Source of the DNA: Holophagales bacterium
Lineage (GTDB): Bacteria; Acidobacteriota; Thermoanaerobaculia; UBA5066
NCBI GenBank assembly: GCA_016716705.1
Contig: JADJVF010000022.1
Location: 1-54,396, forward strand
Length of the DNA: 54,396 bases
Direction of reading: 5' to 3'
Positions 27,034 through 33,743 of this stretch are shown piece after piece. How positions within the stretch are numbered: the first letter of the stretch is position 1; the number at the start of each line of letters is the position of its first letter. Under the pieces are notes generated by a model. That model did no database searches and was not told where the DNA came from. It worked only from the letters and a program-made list of their open reading frames with translations. The position numbers and the translations under genes were made by a program.

Positions 27034-27975
27034 ATGACCCACGGGACCACCGCGACGCGCGTCGCCTTCGCAGGGATCCTCGCCGCCGCGCTCGCCCTCG
27101 GAGGCTGCGGCTGGAAGAAGGAGATCGAGCAGCTCAAGACCGACAACCAGAAGCTCTCGCAGGAGAAGCAGCAGCTCGAGGGGCAGCTGACGTCGGCCGG
27201 CGTCGAGAGCACCGAGATGCAGACGACGCTCGACGAGGTCGCCACGAGCCTCGAGGAGCTCCGCGCCAAGGAGCTCCAGATCGTCCGCAGCTCGATCGAG
27301 GTCGTCCAGGAAGGCAAGCCGCGCAGCACCCGGCGCGACGAGCTGAAGACCGAGATCGAGGCGATCCGCAAGGCGATCAAGGAGAACCTCGAGAAGCTCG
27401 CGAAGCTCGAGCAGGAGAAGAAGGACGCCCTCGCGAAGGCGAAGGCCTCCGGCAAGAAGGTCACCGAGCTCGAAGGGCAGGTCACCTCGATGGAGCGCCT
27501 CGTCGGCGAGATGAAGAAGTCCCTCGAGGAGAAGGAGACGATGATCGCCGAGCTCGAGACGAAGGTCCTCGGGCTGACGCAGAAGGTCGAGGAGCAGACG
27601 ACGACGATCGCGGAGAAGGAAACGGTCATCGAGACGCAGACGAAGACGATCAACACCGCTCACGTCGCGATCGCCGGCCAGAAGGAGCTGCAGGCCGCGG
27701 GCGTCATCGAGAAGAAGGGCGCCTTCCTCGGCATGCGCGGCAGCTGGGTTCAGACCGGGAAGTTCGACACCGACCTCTTCAAGGAGATCGACGTCACCAA
27801 GGAGACCGAGTTCGCCATCGCCGCCCCGATCAAGAAGGTCCAGGTCCTCTCCTCGCACCCGCAGGGGAGCTACGAGCTCGTCGCGGCCGACGAGAAGAAC
27901 TCGACCCTCAAGATCCTCGACGCGGCGAAGTTCTGGTCCGGCGAGAAGTTCCTCGTCGTCAAGTACAAGGACTGA
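27034..27975 (+). CDS. Coiled-coil lipoprotein
   Basis: 313 residues from the ATG at 27034, with GAGGAGGAA before it (an in-frame ATG at 27019 overlaps this site and is less likely). The lipobox LALGGCGWKKE places it as a membrane-attached lipoprotein. Residues ~25-220 are a nearly continuous heptad coiled coil rich in Glu, Lys and Leu (KTDNQKLSQEKQQLEGQL; LEEKETMIAELETKV). A compact C-terminal domain of ~80 residues (LGMRGSWVQTGKFDTDLFKE to VVKYKD) follows. It could be an envelope spacer or scaffold, but no function is known to me. It is monocistronic with a strong terminator. Confidence 0.75.
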   Translation: MTHGTTATRVAFAGILAAALALGGCGWKKEIEQLKTDNQKLSQEKQQLEGQLTSAGVESTEMQTTLDEVATSLEELRAKELQIVRSSIEVVQEGKPRSTRRDELKTEIEAIRKAIKENLEKLAKLEQEKKDALAKAKASGKKVTELEGQVTSMERLVGEMKKSLEEKETMIAELETKVLGLTQKVEEQTTTIAEKETVIETQTKTINTAHVAIAGQKELQAAGVIEKKGAFLGMRGSWVQTGKFDTDLFKEIDVTKETEFAIAAPIKKVQVLSSHPQGSYELVAADEKNSTLKILDAAKFWSGEKFLVVKYKD

Positions 27976-28001
27976 AGACCCGCCTTCACCGGGTTGAACG
28001 G

Positions 28002-28036
28002 AAGGCCCGCCGGGGGAAACCCCGGCGGGCCTTTTT
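28002..28036 (+). terminator. Strong intrinsic terminator after the coiled-coil lipoprotein
   Basis: A perfect 12-bp stem GGCCCGCCGGGG / CCCCGGCGGGCC is closed by a GAAA tetraloop and followed by TTTTT. It lies 26 bp after the stop at 27975. Confidence 0.92.
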
Positions 28037-28059
28037 GACCTCTCCGGTCCGCAGGCGTG

Positions 28060-28938
28060 TCAGCGGCCGCCGCCGTTCCCGGAACCGTTCCCGGTGCCGC
28101 CGCCCGCGGTGCTCCCCGAGCCCGTGCCGTCGCAGGTCCCCGAGCCGCTGCCCGCTCCCGGGCCGTTCGAGCTTCCCTGGCCCGCCGCGGGTCCCATGGG
28201 TCCCTGGCCGGCAGCAGCCCCCAGCCCGTCGCACGGACCAGCGGGGATCCCTTCGACGGGGAGGCCGGCCGCGTCGTAGACGACGTGCCGTTCAGCCGGC
28301 GTCGAGATGACCCCGGCGTACTCCTCCGCGCTCAGGAACTGGGGCACGTAGGTCGCGCCGGAGGCGGTGAGGAGGGCGACGAAGGAGCGGAGATGGTTGC
28401 GCGAGCCCTTCGCGAGGTTCTGCATCACCGTGTCGACGTCGAGGTTGTCGGCGTCCGCGATCAGCTCTTCGACGTCGGCGAGGTCGAGGTCCTCGATCGT
28501 CGCCCCGACGACGAAGGCTTCGACGAGGCTGACGGACCCCTTCTCGACGAGGCTCACGTAGAGCGCCTGGAGCCGCGCATTCGCGAACACGCCGGGAGCC
28601 TTTCCGGCAGCCGGGTCGGCCAGCTGGTAGCGCGTGAGGAGGAAGGCCACGGCGTCCATGTGCTGCTGCTCGGCGGCGGCGATCGCCGTGAAGGCGCGCT
28701 GGCCCCACTTCGCGGCGAGGGCGGTGTAGACGTCGCGGGCCAGCTTCTCCTCCTCGCGGGTGAAGAGGAGCCCTTCCTTCTCGACGTCGGAGAGGGGCGC
28801 GACGGGGAGCGTCGCCATGTAGGTGGAGAGACCGTCGCACGGCGGGTCGGTCGGCTTGCCGGGGCCGGCGGCGGCGAGCGGCGCGGAGACGGCGAAGGAA
28901 GCGAGGAGGGCGAAGGTCGAGAGGGCGGACGTTTTCAT
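28060..28938 (-). CDS. Secreted DUF2202 ferritin-like protein with Gly-rich tail
   Basis: 292 residues with a signal peptide (ALSTFALLASFAVSAPLAAA). Residues ~45-205 form a helical DUF2202 domain of ferritin-like type: REEEKLARDVYTALAAKWGQ at 61-80, IAAAEQQHMDAVAFLL near 87, and DLDLADVEELIADADNLDVD later, with Glu/His positions that could bind metal. The last ~65 residues are Gly/Ser/Ala-rich and contain the phrase GSGSGTCDGTGSGS, shared with the next gene. A ribosome site AAGGAG precedes the ATG. Function of DUF2202 is not established; metal binding is an inference from fold. It lies downstream of the 117-residue gene with a 13-bp hairpin between. Confidence 0.85.
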   Translation of the reverse strand: MKTSALSTFALLASFAVSAPLAAAGPGKPTDPPCDGLSTYMATLPVAPLSDVEKEGLLFTREEEKLARDVYTALAAKWGQRAFTAIAAAEQQHMDAVAFLLTRYQLADPAAGKAPGVFANARLQALYVSLVEKGSVSLVEAFVVGATIEDLDLADVEELIADADNLDVDTVMQNLAKGSRNHLRSFVALLTASGATYVPQFLSAEEYAGVISTPAERHVVYDAAGLPVEGIPAGPCDGLGAAAGQGPMGPAAGQGSSNGPGAGSGSGTCDGTGSGSTAGGGTGNGSGNGGGR

Positions 28939-29009
28939 GGCTTTCTCCTTGCGGGCTCTTGGTCCCGTTCGTTTCTCGTGCGTCTGGAGCGGCTTGATCG
29001 GATTGGCGA

Positions 29010-29040
29010 GGAGCGGTCCCGATCCTCTCGGGACCGCTCC
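29010..29040. terminator. 13-bp hairpin between the two Gly-rich secreted protein genes
   Basis: GGAGCGGTCCCGA and TCGGGACCGCTCC pair perfectly around a 5-base loop TCCTC. On the minus strand it lies 35 bp after the stop of the 117-residue gene. No U tract follows on either strand, so it may attenuate transcription or protect the 3' end rather than terminate fully. Confidence 0.5.
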
Positions 29041-29074
29041 GGGTGCGTTGCAGGGGTTCGTTACGGCCGGGCGG

Positions 29075-29428
29075 TCAGCCGCGGCCGCCGCGCCCGCCGC
29101 CGGAACGGCGCTGGCCCGACCCGGAGCTTCCGCCCTGCGAGCCGGAGCTTCCCCGGGGGCCGGCGCCGGTTCCGTCGCAGGTGCCGCTCCCGGAGCCCTT
29201 CCCGCTGGTCCTGCCGTAGCCGGTGCCGTCCTTCGGAGCGGGGGCAGGGGCGGTGCCGTCGCCGGGACCGTTCCCCCGACCGGCGCCCTGGCCGGTCTGT
29301 GTGCCGGGGCCAGCCTGTGTGCCGGGGCCGGTCGCCGGTCCCTGCTGCGCGCCGGCGGGGAGGGCGAGCATTCCGGTCAGGAAGAGGGCGCCCACGAGGA
29401 GGGTCGAGAGCTTCTTGGTGCTGTTCAT
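29075..29428 (-). CDS. Small secreted Gly/Gln/Thr-rich protein
   Basis: 117 residues: a signal peptide (KLSTLLVGALFLTGMLALPA, cleaved after AGA), then low-complexity sequence of GPGTQ-like repeats and a tail rich in Gly, Ser and Arg ending GGGRGGRG. It contains GKGSGSGTCDGTGAGP, the same motif as in the DUF2202 neighbour, with the protein's only Cys. It is intrinsically disordered and predicted extracytoplasmic; no known family. A sigma54-like promoter element lies ~60 bp upstream and the gene is directly downstream of a sigma54-type regulator gene. Confidence 0.65.
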   Translation of the reverse strand: MNSTKKLSTLLVGALFLTGMLALPAGAQQGPATGPGTQAGPGTQTGQGAGRGNGPGDGTAPAPAPKDGTGYGRTSGKGSGSGTCDGTGAGPRGSSGSQGGSSGSGQRRSGGGRGGRG

Positions 29429-29490
29429 CGTCGTGCTCCTTTTCGTCTCTGCCGGGTGGTCTCGTCGGCTCCCGGTTCGGACTCCTCCAT

Positions 29491-29506
29491 TCCAAGAGCC
29501 GTGCCA
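29491..29506 (-). promoter_or_regulatory. Sigma54-like promoter for the 117-residue secreted protein
   Basis: Read on the minus strand: TGGCACGGCTCTTGGA. Compared with the sigma54 pattern TGGCAC-N5-TTGCA, the -24 half is perfect and the -12 half has one change (TTGGA). Spacing is exact. It leaves a ~50-base leader before the ATG at 29428. Confidence 0.5.
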
Positions 29507-29594
29507 GGTTCGCGCGAATGGCGTGGCAAACCGGAGAACCCGCATTCTCAGGGGGGTTGGAGCGATTTCGAGAAGCGGGAGTGCGCCTTCGCAG

Positions 29595-29611
29595 ACTGCA
29601 GGTCCTGCAGT
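29595..29611. promoter_or_regulatory. Perfect 17-bp palindrome, candidate enhancer site
   Basis: ACTGCAGGTCCTGCAGT, arms ACTGCAGG/CCTGCAGT around one base. It lies between the regulator stop and the sigma54-like promoter, ~100 bp upstream of the latter, where dimers of NtrC-type activators normally bind. Confidence 0.5.
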
Positions 29612-29639
29612 GCGGGGTGAAAGGACGCAGCCCGGAGGG

Positions 29640-31049
29640 TCAGAGGGACTCGGGGTCGTCCCCGTCCGGGTCGCCCGTGCCCCACGCCTTCAGCTTGCGC
29701 GAGAGGGTCTTGCGCTCGATGCCGAGAATCCGAGCCGCCGCAGATCGGTTTCCTCCCGTGGCGGAGAGGACCGCGAGGATGTGCCGGCGCTCCACGTCGT
29801 CGAGGCTCGAGAGCGTTTCGGCAGGACCGGAGGTGGCGGGGGCCTGCGGTTCCGAGGCGTGGGACTCTTCCGGCGTCGTCCGCTTCGCGGCCCGCCCCGA
29901 CGACGCGAGGAATCGCTCCGCGGCCGCGGCGTCGGAGAGCGCCCCTGTGTCGATCAGGAGCCGCCGCACGACCTGCTCCAGCTCGCGGACGTTGCCGGGC
30001 CAGGAGTGCGCCGCCAGGGCGGCGAGGAGGGCGGAGGAGGCGGAGGACGTCTCGGGAAGGCCCATCTCCCGCACGGCTCCGGCGCGGAAGTGCTCGACGA
30101 GGAGCGGCAGGTCCGAGAGGCGCTCGCGCAGTGCCGGAAGGCGCACCTCGTAACCGGCGAGGCGGAAGTAGAGATCCTGGCGGAAGCTTCCGGCGGCCGA
30201 GAGGGCGGCGAGGTCGCGGTGCGTCGCGGCGACCACCCGTACGTCCACCGGCTCGGAGCGCTCCGCGCCGACCGGCCGGACCGTCTTCTCCTGGAGGAAC
30301 CGGAGGAGCTTCGTCTGGAAGGAGGGGGAGACGTCGCCGATCTCGTCGAGGAAGACGGTGCCGTGCTGCGCCTCGCGCAGCGCGCCACGGCGGTCGCGGT
30401 CCGCGCCGGTGAAGGCGCCGCGGACGTGCCCGAAGAGCTCGCTCTCCAGGAGCGTGTCGGGGATGGCGCCGCAGTGGACGGCGACGAACGGGCCGTCGGG
30501 GTGCGCGCCGAACTGGTGGAGGGCGCGGGCGACGAGCTCCTTGCCGGTGCCGGTCTCGCCGAGGACGAGAACCGTCACGGGCAGGCGCGCGACGCGGGCG
30601 ACGGCGTTGTAGACCTCGACCATCGAGGGGTGCGAGCCGACGATGAGGCTTCGTGGCCCTTCCGGGTCCACGGGCTCTCCTCCCGCCGCGGGCGGTGCGA
30701 GGGCGGCCGCGATCCGCCCGAGGAGCTGCGCGAGGTCGAAGGGCTTGGCGACGTAGTCCGTCACGCCGAGGCGGGCGGCGATCGTCGCGGTCTCTACCGT
30801 TCCCCGCGCCGTCATCAGGACGATCTTCGGGGGCTTCGGTCCTTCCCGCAGGCGGGAGAGGAGCGAGAGGCCGTCCTCGCCGGGCATGTAGATGTCGGAG
30901 AGGACGAGATCGACCGGCCGCTGCGCCAGCAGGGACATCGCCTCGGCGACGCTCGCGGCGCGGCGGACGGCGTACCCCGCCTTCTCGAGGGCGAGGGCGG
31001 CGGTTTCGCGGATGGCGGTGTCGTCGTCAACGACCAGGATCGTGGCCAG
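29640..31049 (-). CDS. NtrC-family sigma54-dependent response regulator, probable CTG start
   Basis: 469 residues if started at CTG 31049, which follows GAGGAG with a 7-base spacer; the first in-frame ATG (30938) would delete the start of the receiver domain. Receiver: TILVVDDDTAIRETAAL with Asp8-10, phosphoacceptor Asp52 in LVLSDIYMPGEDG, and VAKPF. AAA+ domain: Walker A GETGTGKELVAR, the sigma54-contact motif GAFTGA in GHVRGAFTGADRD, Walker B GTVFLDEIGD. C-terminal Fis-type helix-turn-helix: GGNRSAAARILGIERKTLSR. It should activate sigma54 promoters when phosphorylated. It overlaps the kinase gene by 23 bp, so the pair is coupled. Two sigma54-like elements flank the pair. Confidence 0.92.
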   Translation of the reverse strand: MATILVVDDDTAIRETAALALEKAGYAVRRAASVAEAMSLLAQRPVDLVLSDIYMPGEDGLSLLSRLREGPKPPKIVLMTARGTVETATIAARLGVTDYVAKPFDLAQLLGRIAAALAPPAAGGEPVDPEGPRSLIVGSHPSMVEVYNAVARVARLPVTVLVLGETGTGKELVARALHQFGAHPDGPFVAVHCGAIPDTLLESELFGHVRGAFTGADRDRRGALREAQHGTVFLDEIGDVSPSFQTKLLRFLQEKTVRPVGAERSEPVDVRVVAATHRDLAALSAAGSFRQDLYFRLAGYEVRLPALRERLSDLPLLVEHFRAGAVREMGLPETSSASSALLAALAAHSWPGNVRELEQVVRRLLIDTGALSDAAAAERFLASSGRAAKRTTPEESHASEPQAPATSGPAETLSSLDDVERRHILAVLSATGGNRSAAARILGIERKTLSRKLKAWGTGDPDGDDPESL

Positions 31050-32850
31050 TGTCCGGCTCCTCGTTGCTGTGCACTTCGCGGAGGGCGGGAAGGACGACCT
31101 CGAAAACGCTTCCCGTCCCTTCGGCGCCCCTCACCGAGACGCGCCCGCGGTGCCAAGTTACCACCTCGTGAACGAGCGAGAGGCCGAGGCCGAGCCCTTC
31201 GGCGCCCCCGGCCCCGCTGCCGCGGATGAACCTCCCGAAGACCCGCTCCCGCTCGACCTCGGGAATCCCCGGCCCCTCGTCGGCCACGGTGAGGAGCGCG
31301 TCTCCTTCCCGGAGTGCGACGGCGATCCGGACCCGCGAGGAAGGCGGCGAGAACTTCAGCGCGTTGGAGACGAGGTTGTCGAAGACGCGGGCGAGGAAGG
31401 CCTCGTCCCCGAGGACGAAGACGCCTTCGCCGGCCTCGACCGAGACGCGACCGGGCGCTCCCGCTCCGATTGCCGCGGCCCGACGCGCGGCGAGCGCGCC
31501 CAGGTCGACGGGGCGGGCCGTCGCGTCGAAGCTCGCGAGGCGCATCTTCTCCACCGCGTTCAGCGACTCGATCATCCCGCCGAGCCGCTCCGTCTCCTCG
31601 CCCACCATCCCGACGACGCGCGCGCGCTCGGCCGGAGAGAGGTCGAAACCGGAGAGGAGCTGCGTGAGACCCCGGACGGCCGTGAGGGGAGTCTTCATCT
31701 CGTGGACCGCGACGCGTCTCGCCTCGAGCTCTTCGGTCCTGAGAGCGGCGCCGCGGGCCGCCTCCCGCTCGCCGAGGCGCGCGGCGCGCGCTTCCACCGC
31801 GAGGAGCACGAGGAGCGTGGCGCCGGTCAGCGTGGCGACCGGAAGCTCGAGCCCCGCCGCCAGCAGCGGCGCGCCGAGGCCGAGCGGCAGGAGCGCGAGG
31901 CCGCCGAGGAAGAGGCGGCGGTGCCGGGGCCGGCTTCGTCCCGCCAGGAGGGCCAGCCCGGTCATCGCCGAGGCGAGAAGTCCGGAGGCGAACGGCGGGA
32001 CGGATCTGAGAAGACCGCCCGCCAGGAGGCACGAGGCCGTGGCCGCGTGGACGAGGACGCCCGGCTCGGGCGTCCCCGGTGGGGAGCCGGGAGTGACGAA
32101 CCGGTCGCCGAGCCCGGCCGCGGTCACACCCAGGAAGACGACGCGGCCGCGGAGGGTCCCGTCGGCGCGCCCTGCCAGGAGATCGGCCGCGCCGACGACG
32201 GGAACGCCCGCCGGGCGATGACGGAAATCGGGAACGAGGACGCGGCCCACCGGGACGGGCCGTCCCGGATCGGTCGCGAGAGACGCCGCGGCGACGGAGA
32301 GGGCGGGGAGGGAAACTCCGTCCCGCTGCTTCGTCGCGCTCATGCGGCGCATCACGCCGTCGTGGTCGACGTCGAAGGAGGTCTCTGCCAGCCGTCCGGC
32401 GCCGCGAAGGGTCGGCGCCGGGAGGAGCCACCCCGCCTTCGCGTCGAGGCCCGCGGCGAGGACCGACGGCATCGCCGCCAGGCTCGCGGCAAGGACGTCG
32501 TCCCCTTCGCCGGGCGCGACGAGGAGGAGATCGAGCGCGAGGACCCGGGCTCCGGCCTCGCGCGCCGCCACGGCGATCGCGGCGAGCCGGGCGCGGGGCC
32601 AGGGCCACGGTCCCTCCGTTGCGAGCGAGGCTTCGTCGATGGCGACGACCGCCACGTCCTCCACAGGGCGCGAAGGGAGCGCGCGGAGAAGGGTGTCCCT
32701 CACCGGCAGGTCGAGAGTCGCCGGAAGGCCCGTGGCGAGCGCGACGGAGACGACGAAGAAGGCCGCGACGAGGACGGCGGTTTCGAATGCGACGGGACGG
32801 AGCGAATGGGCCGGGACCACGGCTCCCCAGTATCCTCGTTTCAGACTCAC
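31027..32850 (-). CDS. CHASE2-domain sensor histidine kinase
   Basis: 607 residues from a GTG at 32850. One N-terminal membrane helix (FETAVLVAAFFVVSVALA) is followed by an extracytoplasmic CHASE2 domain: PVEDVAVVAIDEASLATEGP, ARVLALDLLLVAPG, GRVVFLGVTAAGLGDRFVTP. Three membrane helices then lead to the kinase: phosphoacceptor His in RRVAVHEMKTPLTAVRGL, N box VFDNLVSNALKFSPP, G1 VADEGPGIPE, G2 GLGLGLSLVHEV. CHASE2 signals are unknown. The stop overlaps the start of the response regulator, its obvious partner. The upstream 68 bp to the divergent FecR gene should hold both promoters. An inverted repeat at 32854-32866 (GCCCC-GCC-GGGGC) sits at its ribosome site. Confidence 0.92.
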   Translation of the reverse strand: MSLKRGYWGAVVPAHSLRPVAFETAVLVAAFFVVSVALATGLPATLDLPVRDTLLRALPSRPVEDVAVVAIDEASLATEGPWPWPRARLAAIAVAAREAGARVLALDLLLVAPGEGDDVLAASLAAMPSVLAAGLDAKAGWLLPAPTLRGAGRLAETSFDVDHDGVMRRMSATKQRDGVSLPALSVAAASLATDPGRPVPVGRVLVPDFRHRPAGVPVVGAADLLAGRADGTLRGRVVFLGVTAAGLGDRFVTPGSPPGTPEPGVLVHAATASCLLAGGLLRSVPPFASGLLASAMTGLALLAGRSRPRHRRLFLGGLALLPLGLGAPLLAAGLELPVATLTGATLLVLLAVEARAARLGEREAARGAALRTEELEARRVAVHEMKTPLTAVRGLTQLLSGFDLSPAERARVVGMVGEETERLGGMIESLNAVEKMRLASFDATARPVDLGALAARRAAAIGAGAPGRVSVEAGEGVFVLGDEAFLARVFDNLVSNALKFSPPSSRVRIAVALREGDALLTVADEGPGIPEVERERVFGRFIRGSGAGGAEGLGLGLSLVHEVVTWHRGRVSVRGAEGTGSVFEVVLPALREVHSNEEPDTGHDPGR

Positions 32851-32878
32851 GGTGCCCCGCCGGGGCGTCGAGCCACGC

Positions 32879-32894
32879 TGGCCCGCCGCTTGCG
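32879..32894 (+). promoter_or_regulatory. Sigma54-like promoter for the FecR-domain gene
   Basis: TGGCCCGCCGCTTGCG fits the sigma54 pattern TGGCACG-N4-TTGCA at 14 of 16 relevant positions or free positions, with invariant GG and GC exactly 10 bp apart. The predicted start point is near 32905, just before the AAGGAGG ribosome site (32907-32913), giving a very short leader. Confidence 0.45.
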
Positions 32895-32918
32895 AAGGCC
32901 GCCGGGAAGGAGGCGCAC

Positions 32919-33647
32919 ATGAACAGGAAATCGGCGCTTCTCGGCGCGCTCCTCGCCGCGACGGGTCTCGGTCTCGCCCAGGCCCCGTCCGGGGAACGTC
33001 TCGTGTACCGGTTCGAAGAGGTGAAGAGCAAGGTCCTGCGGTCGCCCGGCGGAGACGAGACACGGGACGTGCGCGTGGCGGCCGGCGACCCGGCGGAAGC
33101 GGGCGACGTCGTGAAGACAGGTTTCTTCGGCAGGACGGTCCTCGCCGTTCCCGATCGTGCCGCGCGGTTCGAGGTCTTCTCTTCCACTCGTGTCCGGTTG
33201 GCCGGCGGCGAGCCGGGAATCCTCCTCGTTCTCGAGAAGGGGCGCCTCAAGGCCGCGTTCGACGCGTTCACCGGGGCGTCCGAGGCGCGGCGCGTCGCGG
33301 CGCCCGGGGCCCTCCTGGCCGTCCGTGGAACGCGGTACGGCCTCGAGACCGGACCGGGAGGCGACAGCGTCCTGGCGGTCTTCGAAGGGACGGTCGAGGT
33401 CTTTCCCGCCGGCGGCGCACCGAGCCTCCGGGTGGAGCGCGACGAGTACTGCGCCTTCGGACCGAAGACCCCGCCGAGAAAGGACGAGATGGTCCGCGCG
33501 GGGATGAGCGAGAAGTCCTGGGGCTCGCGAGGTTCGGGGATGACGGACGGGAAGCCGGGAAAACCTGCCGAGGGTACCCAGGGTCCTGCCAGTCCGGGTT
33601 CCCAGGGGCGTCCGGCCGGCTCCGGCGGGGGACACGGAGGGCACTGA
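32919..33647 (+). CDS. Secreted FecR-domain protein
   Basis: 242 residues with a signal peptide (KSALLGALLAATGLGLAQA) and a strong ribosome site AAGGAGG. A FecR-like beta domain covers about residues 30-170: RVAAGDPAEAGDVVKTGFFG, ARFEVFSSTRVRLAGGEP, RRVAAPGALLAVRGTRYGLE, LAVFEGTVEVFPAGG. The last ~50 residues are disordered and Gly/Pro-rich, ending GGGHGGH. No anti-sigma N-terminus or membrane helix is seen, so this is a stand-alone extracytoplasmic FecR protein, a type often encoded beside CHASE2 proteins. It is divergent from the CHASE2 kinase and may be its target or signal partner. Confidence 0.82.
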   Translation: MNRKSALLGALLAATGLGLAQAPSGERLVYRFEEVKSKVLRSPGGDETRDVRVAAGDPAEAGDVVKTGFFGRTVLAVPDRAARFEVFSSTRVRLAGGEPGILLVLEKGRLKAAFDAFTGASEARRVAAPGALLAVRGTRYGLETGPGGDSVLAVFEGTVEVFPAGGAPSLRVERDEYCAFGPKTPPRKDEMVRAGMSEKSWGSRGSGMTDGKPGKPAEGTQGPASPGSQGRPAGSGGGHGGH

Positions 33648-33651
33648 GCGA

Positions 33652-33689
33652 GACGGGCGCCCCGGGCCATGTCTGCCCGGGGCGCCGTC
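33652..33689 (+). terminator. Terminator hairpin after the FecR gene
   Basis: GACGGGCGCCCCGGGC pairs with GCCCGGGGCGCCGTC through 15 bp with one bulged G and a 7-base loop, followed by CCCTTCTC. It begins 4 bp after the stop. A second small hairpin (CCGGGT / ACCCGG, 33705-33723) lies before the convergent gene end. Confidence 0.65.
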
Positions 33690-33743
33690 CCTTCTCGACC
33701 CGGCCCGGGTGATTACTACCCGGCGGGGTACTACCTTTGCGCC

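Noticed and set aside
29010..29040. Hairpin as a definite intrinsic terminator
   Set aside because: Perfect stem but no U tract on either strand; kept only as a candidate.
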